A DNA stretch of 36,772 nucleotides from Fragilaria crotonensis. Lineage: Eukaryota > Bacillariophyta > Fragilariophyceae > Fragilariales > Fragilariaceae. The notes under the pieces were generated by a model. The model had not been told where the DNA came from. It saw nothing but the letters and a program-made list of their open reading frames with translations, and ran no database searches. The position numbers and the translations under genes are program-made. The stretch lies in the NCBI GenBank assembly GCA_022925895.1, contig JAKSYS010000630.1:1-36772 (forward strand), read 5' to 3'. Shown in pieces: positions 30,710-36,772 of the stretch (position 1 is the stretch's first letter; each line of letters opens with the position of its first letter).

Positions 30710-31648
30710 ATGGAGACAAGCAATGCAGCATCGTGTGCACTTTGTCTTGAAGGACTTTTGTACAAACGAACAGGGAATGCTTCAATGTCATGGAATGCCA
30801 ACAACCTGAAATGCGCCGCCGCGCAAGGACGATTCACTAAGCAGATCAGTGATACCGACGTATGTTCCACACTTATTGGCGCAAATTAAGAGGTGTGCTT
30901 CGATCCCGCAGAACTTCAAAACATCAGTTGTCCAATGTGCCCCAATGGCGGCACACCAAATATCCAATGTGCCGCGGAATGCTGGCATGTGATCGAAGGG
31001 GACATAAAATCGGCACGAAATTGGCTCAGCCAAGTGTGTTGTGGCTCAATCGCTGGCACAAGAGGACATTGTTGCATCTATAATCTCGCTCTTCTGCTGA
31101 TCAAAGCCAATTGCTGTTTGCCATGCACCGGAGGCTAGGATGAACCAGCAACTGATAATGTAACAAAAGGAAGATGTGGTGATACAACATGCAACAATTT
31201 ACTTGCAGCGGCGTTGGTGATGACTAGTTCATCGGATTCATGTTATCTGCTGTACTTCCAAGGAGTTTGATACTGTGGTTGCAAATCACATGAATGTCTT
31301 CTTTGCACCCGCCCTACTTTGCTCCGACCCTGCTGATCCAGATGACTTGATTGATAACACCTTCGCAAATGCGACAAACTATTGCTGTTCCGATGCAGCA
31401 GTGCGTTAGGCATTTATGCGAGTGGTGATGTTCGAAGGAGGAGCACCTGAGAAGTCAGGCCCAAGCAGTTATTGATTGTGGCTGCTAAGTGCATCAAAAT
31501 GAGTGCAATTATTTGTGTTTTGCAACATCAGTGGCGGTCGTACAGATACGGCTATGATTTCCTTGGAAAGCAGGATATAGTTGGTTGCACCGACTCCTGT
31601 GATACTCCTGATGGTGTAGCAATGGACGACTGCTGTCATAGTAGATAG
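30710..31648 (+). pseudogene. Decayed cysteine-rich (probably secreted) protein gene
   Basis: From ATG 30710 one frame encodes a protein dense in cysteines. It holds METSNAASCALCLEGLL, EVCFDPAELQNISCPMCPNG, IQCAAECWHVIEG, QVCCGSIAGTRGHCCIYNL and NCCLPCTGG. It then continues in the same frame with RCGDTTCNNLLAAALVMTSS, CYLLYFQGV and YCGCKSHECLLC. That frame is cut by three stops: TAA at 30887, TAG at 31136 and TGA at 31268. Beyond about 31310 another frame carries SDPADPDDLIDN and NYCCSDAA, and the last piece ends CTDSCDTPDGVAMDDCC before TAG 31646-31648. The repeated CxxC, CC and CGC pattern recalls diatom families of cysteine-rich extracellular proteins. I do not recognise a named family, and no signal peptide survives in frame. 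Confidence 0.5.
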
Positions 31649-31893
31649 GTAGCACTGTTGTAGTAGCATCAAGTATTTACATGCATGGTTATCTTCTTCT
31701 TCATGATGGTGGCATCAAGAAGAAACCAGGGATCAAGAAGTACGGAGATGCTGGTGTCAATTTTCACGTCGATGGCGATTAGTACAGAATAGTGTCTACA
31801 TGCGATTGCCGTAGGGCTAGTAGTAAAGCTACGAGACGAACGAGAAAAAATACCTTGAAAACCGTGTGCACTCGAACCGCCGCCTTGGAGGTC

Positions 31894-32636
31894 GAATCCA
31901 CTGGATTCCCAGATGTCGCCTCGGCTTTTCACAGCTTCCGGCGATACGGCTAGTGTGCGTTGTGAATGTCGTAGTAACTGCGATTACTGATTTGCACGCT
32001 ACTTGTCTGTAGGTTGACTCTAGTATGGCTAGGTCTCTACAGGCGTTGTAGTGGGCTAAAAACGCAGTGGTTATGACGTTAGTGTAATCCTAGGAGTCAA
32101 ACGGCTCCTGGATGGCTTTCACTAGCACATGCCTGTGGGATGGCGGGTGGGGTAGCGAAAAAATGGTTAGGCAGATGTAACATCACCATTGCCATCGATT
32201 CGATCACTCATGAGAAAAGTGAGTGATCGATTCTCCATCCAGGTACAGTAATTTCCCGCCAGTAGTATGGTACTACTGGCTGTCCTTGGTCCATCATACT
32301 CCGACTACGTAGCAACTAAGGCTGTAGGCTATGGTGTAGTGTACTATGTGCGCTAGTACGCCTACTGCAGTTTGGCCTACGTCTTATCTGTAAGAATCCA
32401 CTGGATTCCCAGATGTCGCCTCGGCTTTTCACAGCTTCCGGCGATACGGCTAGTGTGCGTTGTGAATGTCGTAGTAACTGCGATTACTGATTTGCACGCT
32501 ACTTGTCTGTAGGTTGACTCTAGTATGGCTAGGTCTCTACAGGCGTTGTAGTGGGCTAAAAACGCAGTGGTTATGACGTTAGTGTAATCCTAGGAGTCAA
32601 ACGGCTCCTGGATGGCTTTCACTAGCACATGCCTGT
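31894..32636 (+). repeat. 500-bp unit followed by an identical 243-bp partial copy
   Basis: Positions 31894-32136 and 32394-32636 are identical over 243 bp, offset exactly 500. This is one full unit (31894-32393) plus the first half of a second. The unit is homologous to 18522-19052. The second copy breaks off at 32636 where different sequence begins. No open frame or terminal inverted repeat was seen. Confidence 0.92.
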
Positions 32637-33170
32637 CCCGTGTCGTCTGCTGACGCTGTCACCTCGCAGAGGTGGCAGTGGTGGGTGCCGTATCGATCGG
32701 ATGCAGACGTTAAAGCCGGTGCACTCGAAAAAAAGAAAAAGAAAAAACATTTAATGGAATGTATTTTGGGGTGGCTGCGTAGGTGTCACTATGACTTTTC
32801 TCGTACATTAGACTGATGCAGTGTGGGCATATCGGCATATGTCATAGTGTCGATACTGCGTTGCGAGCAAAATTTTAAATTCGTTTACTTCGTTGCGCTT
32901 GCGTTTGTGAGTAATGGGCTTACGCGTTACTACGCTGAGTACCGTGAGGTAGCATGCACGAATATGTGGTACCTTGAAGAGAGGTTCGGTGTTGCGAGCG
33001 TAGCGAGGCGAGCCTTTTTGGTGTCGTTTGGTTTTAGTTGTTGCATTGGGATTGTTGCCATACTTGACTACTTTAGTGTTGGTAGTATTGCGTTTTAGTA
33101 TGGATTTTGCGTTTGCATTTATATGATACCCGGGGTGTGGGAGATTGGTTGGGATAAGGGTGCTATTTGA
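32637..33170. other. Probable non-coding end of the DIRS-like element
   Basis: About 530 bp between the truncated repeat and the recombinase stop codon. It contains a purine-rich A/G run (about 32726-32748). A 91-residue plus-strand frame (32823-33098) has no recognisable motif. The abrupt junction at 32636/32637 may be the insertion boundary of the element; I could not identify an inverted terminal repeat. Confidence 0.4.
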
Positions 33171-34302
33171 TTATAGGAAGTTTGGGATGCAGCTAGCATC
33201 GTTAAGGGCTTCGTTATGTCGGCGAGATGTGACGGCGAGATTACGAAGGTAAGTCATGAATGCGTTTGACTTCCATCGCAATAAATGTTTTATTTCCATT
33301 TCATGGAAACCCATTGCATATAGTGTGGTACATGCGCCAACGCGCAATGAATGACTTGACCACATTTGCAGTTCTGCTCGGTTGGCGATGGGGTCAAGGT
33401 TGAAAAGTTTGGATGCGGCGTTGCGTATACGGTTTCGACGTCTGCAGACGTGATGTTGTAGATACTGCCATTACTGTGGCGATATATACTCAATGGCAGG
33501 TTTGGGTGTTTATTGGTGAGTTCTGCATGGCGCTTCAGGATTTGCATGAAGTTGGTTACGAAGCAGATTGCAGGATTTTTAGTGTTGCGGACAAAAAGTT
33601 TTTTCTCTCCATTCTCACCGTTTTTTTGCTCTTCAAATCGCAGGCGGATACAGCCGACGGCGTTTGGGTTTTTCAAAGCGTCGTATGGTTAGTAGTTGGT
33701 TGGATGCTGTTGTACATTGACGTCGCGCAGGGTGAATGCGTACGCGTTCCCGAACCGGTTGAGGTGGTGCGAATGGATTAGTTGGTTTGTTGAGTTTGTT
33801 TGCATCCATTCGATGCCTCTGCATCCGGCGTATAGATTGCACAGGGTCCAGTTTGCGAGGGCAGCTTCGATACAACAATCATCCGCTTGGGTTGCTGCGG
33901 ATTGTGCGATATACTTGTGCATTTCGAGGGTAAATGGCTCGCGTCTGTTAGGGACTGACTCCCATCGTTTTGTTCGTCGAGGACTTTTGCTATGGCTGGT
34001 GCCAATCGCGTATCAGCTGTTGATCGAAATCTGGGGTCAACGTCTCGGTATCGTCCGAGAAATTTTGCAACGTCGAGTAAGTAACTTGCGATTGTGCTTG
34101 CTTTTAGCGACTTACAATGGAGCGATGAGCCTGTTGCGAGGTGTGTAGCATACAAAGCGAGTTGGTAGTTGGCGCGCTCTTGTGGTTGATTTGCAAGGGT
34201 CCAGTCATCATCTAAGTTCAGAGTGTGACAAAAGATGAAGTAATGGATGCGGCGACTTCGAATTGTCCGAGCTGTCTTGGCAGAGTTGTGGTTGCGCTCC
34301 AT
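33171..34302 (-). pseudogene. DIRS-like tyrosine recombinase, frameshifted
   Basis: The N-terminal core-binding part (34302 to about 33930) reads NYQLALYATHLATGSSLHCK, KASTIASYLLDVAKFLGRYR and APAIAKVLDEQND. Box I follows in a shifted frame as AGCRGIEWMQ (about 33830), then NRFGNAYAFTLRDVNV. The C-terminal part is in the frame ending at 33171: MWSSHSLRVGACTTLYAMGF holds the HxxR box, and IKHLLRWKSNAFMTYLRNLA holds the expected nucleophile Tyr. In intact elements this enzyme inserts the circular cDNA intermediate. At least three frame changes lie between box I and box II, so this copy cannot be active. The conserved order of the three boxes is clear. Confidence 0.75.
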
Positions 34303-34322
34303 TGCTCGCTGAACAGCCTGAC

Positions 34323-36669
34323 TCAGGTTGGATAAAAGTTCTGGATGAGGGCGGAAATAGCGATAGGATGCGAGTTTCGGCGCCTTCTCGAATATCTGTT
34401 GGTGGCGCCAGGCCAGAGACGGTATGTGAGTTGGTGGGCGTGAAATAAAATCTGCCAGGGAATTGTTTTCCCTTTGATGTGGTTACAAGCGACTGCGATT
34501 GAGGTGCGTTCTAAGAGGGCTGCGTACAAATGGACCAGTTGTTGGCCTTTTTCCGAACGCGATGAGACTTTATGGGCCCAATTTTGAGAAGGGCTGTTGT
34601 CTGTGCGGATAAGCAGTTTTGCTAACGCTGGGATTCCGCGAGGGAATTTTGTTGCGAAAGGTTGGAGTTGGTTTTCTTCCAGGGTTGTAACGACTGCTGC
34701 GAGTTGAGGATGACGATTGTGAACTCCATGACATTGATATGGAGGGTTTTTGCTGCGATGGCTTGTTTGGTTTTGTTGACCAGTGTACTTCGAACCAAAA
34801 TTCAAGTTCGTCACAAAATGCTCCGCCGGCTGTCAGACATGCGTCTAAACTCGTGAATTGAGGGTCTCGGGATGACATGTCCAATTTGCATTTCCCATTT
34901 GTAGGTTGGGTTCGCAATGAGACTATGGATATGAGTGAGTTCGCATAGTACGGATTGCGTGAGTGGGATTTTGACTTTTGCGACCAGAGTAGAGCTGCCA
35001 TATTCTTGCGATCATGGCGTCGATACGATGGTGCAAGTGTTTGGGCAGTCAGATTTGTATTTTTGGTTTTCCCTTGACGACTGATATAGCCTCGACTTGA
35101 TGGAATCGGGTTTGATGGCTCGTCTCAGGGCGTTTTGAATCCGAAGAAAAGGGTTCGACCTTGGCGGTCTGCTCGCGATGCGTCTGCGAGGGTTCCATGT
35201 AAAGTTGCTGCTTCAATAATGGTGCATGTGTCTTTGGTTATCCATGATGCGAGCATTTCTGTGAGTGAGTTTCTCTTGTCCTCTGGTAATGTGTATGTGA
35301 GTGTTCTCGTGTTGAACTCCCATCCAACGACCCGGCGGTGTGACCATATGCTGATCCAAATTTTTCCCAAGAAATTGGGTCGGGAAATCTGCCGTCAGGG
35401 TACCCCAGATTTCAGGCTAATGATGCTTGCTGCTGCTCTGGGGCATGAGTTCCGATATATCTCCATACATGTTATCATCGACGTGATGATTATATCGGGG
35501 TGCTGCCTGTTTCCGTATTTGTCGAAAACTCGATTTTTTGAGTCGGGTATTGCGATTGCGAAAGTTGTTCTTTCTGCTTCGGTCGCTGGTTGCGCAAATG
35601 AAATTGGTGGCATGTATTTGGCTGCGCGGTTGACAATGTCGGGGTCGTGCCACAGTTTTTGTGCAAGTTGTTGTCGGGCGCGTGCGATTGGTTCCCAGTT
35701 GGATGGGCTTGTGTTGTCGCCAAACGTTAATCCTGTGTGCATGATGAGTGTGTCATGCGAGATTGCACTGCGCATTGCGACTAAATTCGGGTTGTATTTG
35801 ATCCGAGGGAATGCGCATTGAACATCGTCGTCGCCTGTGTGTCGATCGTTCTTTGGGTATGAGATCGCTAGGTTCCAGTGCCAAATGCAGAATTGTTGGA
35901 ACGAATCGGCGAAATGAAGCGGTGGTTCGTTTACTTTGCTGGTCCAGTCGTTTATTGAGTGTGCTCCGCCCAAGGCCTGAAACTGCTATCCGATACTGGT
36001 CTTGGCTTTCGCCTGTGGTGCAGTATGTCGACGAGGCCTTGCGGTGTCAGGTGGGTATTGAGCGTGAAATGGACGAGCGCCGGGTCCATAATTAAGGTAA
36101 GGCCTCGTTTGCTTTGCTTCACGATGGTGCTTCTGAATGCGTCTGGTTTTCCTTGCTGACTTGTGGTTCATAATTCAGATATGCATTGAAGTTTTCATTT
36201 GTCGCTTCCGCGTTGCAGTATGCTGGCGCCCTGTTGTTAGGATCCTGTCAACGTCATCGTACACATCTTTCGTGAGTACTGGTTTGAGTTTCGCGAGTAC
36301 TTCTGGGGTGTTGATGTGTTGGTGCACGTGGTCCGCCAATGAAACGAACGACTGTTGCTATGTCTCCATTAAAATGGAGGGCATGCTGATGTCATCGCTT
36401 TCCAGTCGTCTCTTATTGTTGCCGTCTCCTCCCAGCCTTGTTGGTAACCTTGCAGGCTTCGAAAATCCAGTGGGACATACTTTTTCGAAGTTGCTGAAGT
36501 TGTCGTACCTGATACGATGCTTTTCGAGGGCTTTGCTGCCCGACATGACAAGAAGCCGCTTTTCAGGAGCGGCAATAAATGTGACACAATGATTTTGCAG
36601 AGTAAAACGATTGTTGTAATGAGTCCTTACCGAATGGTTGGTCGAGTTGAACTTGACACTTGTTGGCAA
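34323..36669 (-). pseudogene. DIRS-like reverse transcriptase/RNase H, multiple frameshifts
   Basis: The RT fingers/palm part (35973-35395) has WNLAISYPKND, DDDVQCAFPRIKYNPNLVAM with the first catalytic Asp region, and HTGLTFGDNTSPSNWEPIAR. The YxDD-equivalent HHVDDNMYGDISELMP appears in a neighbouring frame (about 35450-35500), so two compensating shifts occurred. The connection part is RRVVGWEFNTRTLTYTLPED (about 35260-35340). RNase H follows with DACLTAGGAFCDELEFWFEV (about 34795-34855) and IRTDNSPSQNWAHKVSSRSE, then ACNHIKG. A fragment at 36358-36669 (YNNRFTLQNHCVTFIAAPEK) probably lies upstream of RT. I do not recognise a gag domain. Confidence 0.72.
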
Positions 36670-36772
36670 GATTGTCGCAACGAAATGCTCGAGCCGTTGC
36701 GTTGTAAGTTTGCCTGGTGCGAGCCATGTTGCCTGCTGTTTTTGCTTGAGGATGCTTTCATTGCTGGTATTG

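Larger units (their letters stand above)
33171..36772 (-). mobile_element. DIRS-like tyrosine-recombinase retrotransposon, decayed, running off the right edge
   Basis: On the minus strand the order is upstream coding remnant, reverse transcriptase, RNase H, tyrosine recombinase. The combination of RT/RNase H with a tyrosine recombinase in place of an integrase defines the DIRS order. No long terminal repeats are seen, as expected for DIRS. The left limit given is the recombinase stop; the true end may be near 32637. Frameshifts are numerous. Confidence 0.75.

Noticed and set aside
31669-31932. 87-residue minus-strand frame overlapping the 500-bp repeat edge
   Set aside because: No family resemblance and it runs into repeat sequence, so it is probably fortuitous.
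32823-33098. 91-residue plus-strand frame with hydrophobic stretches
   Set aside because: It lies in the presumed non-coding end of the DIRS-like element and matches nothing; the hydrophobicity may come from T-rich codons.
1-36772. CRISPR arrays, bacterial operons or insertion sequences
   Set aside because: No regularly spaced identical repeats were seen, and the genes contain spliceosomal introns and eukaryotic families throughout.

Overview
The window looks like a piece of nuclear genome from a diatom, probably a pennate one. Four things point there. The genes are eukaryotic and carry short GT-AG introns of about 64-106 nt. Five proteins begin with a signal peptide followed by an ASAFAP-like motif (Ala/Gly-Phe after the cleavage site), the import signal of red-algal-derived complex plastids. 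The transposon families (Plavaka/CACTA-like, PIF/Harbinger, hAT, Crypton with a GCR1_C-type tail, DIRS-like) fit a stramenopile. Intergenic spacers are full of GTAC-rich sequence. The species assignment is inference.

Layout. Positions 1-7130 are a transposon graveyard: a frameshifted Plavaka/CACTA-like transposase (minus), a head-to-head companion gene (plus), a short-motif repeat array, and two PIF/Harbinger fragments. Positions 7500-14000 hold host genes: a SECIS-binding protein 2 homologue with four tandem UHM/RRM-like repeats; converging on it, a GLE1 mRNA-export factor that ends in an FG-repeat and CCCH-finger tail like NUP42/NUPL2; and a small plastid-targeted membrane protein. Positions 14294-18173 are a complete hAT element with a 22-bp terminal inverted repeat and a perfect 8-bp target duplication, but a frameshifted transposase. 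Positions 18182-19585 are spacer with one copy of a roughly 500-bp repeat family. Positions 19586-26682 form a second host block: plastid chorismate mutase, LSM7, a plastid-targeted TrmB-type tRNA methyltransferase (two indels), an NSF-like AAA ATPase with a plastid leader, and a plastid PlsC-type acyltransferase. From 27317 to the end the window is accessory DNA: a Crypton tyrosine-recombinase element, GTAC-rich spacer, a decayed cysteine-rich protein gene, a 500-bp repeat duplicated 1.5 times, and a decayed DIRS-like retrotransposon running off the right edge.

How the genes relate. The host genes do not form one pathway. Three serve RNA metabolism (selenocysteine recoding, mRNA export, U6 snRNA/mRNA decay) and five look plastid-directed (aromatic amino acids, tRNA modification, membrane lipid, an AAA remodelling ATPase, a small membrane protein). 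The most unusual features are the GLE1-NUP42 fusion, the UHM-like array on SBP2, the partial duplication of the SBP2 3' end that abuts the GLE1 stop codon, and the plastid-targeted NSF-like ATPase. Many breaks in the mobile elements, and two in the TrmB gene, are single-base indels in short runs, so some may be assembly errors rather than biology.
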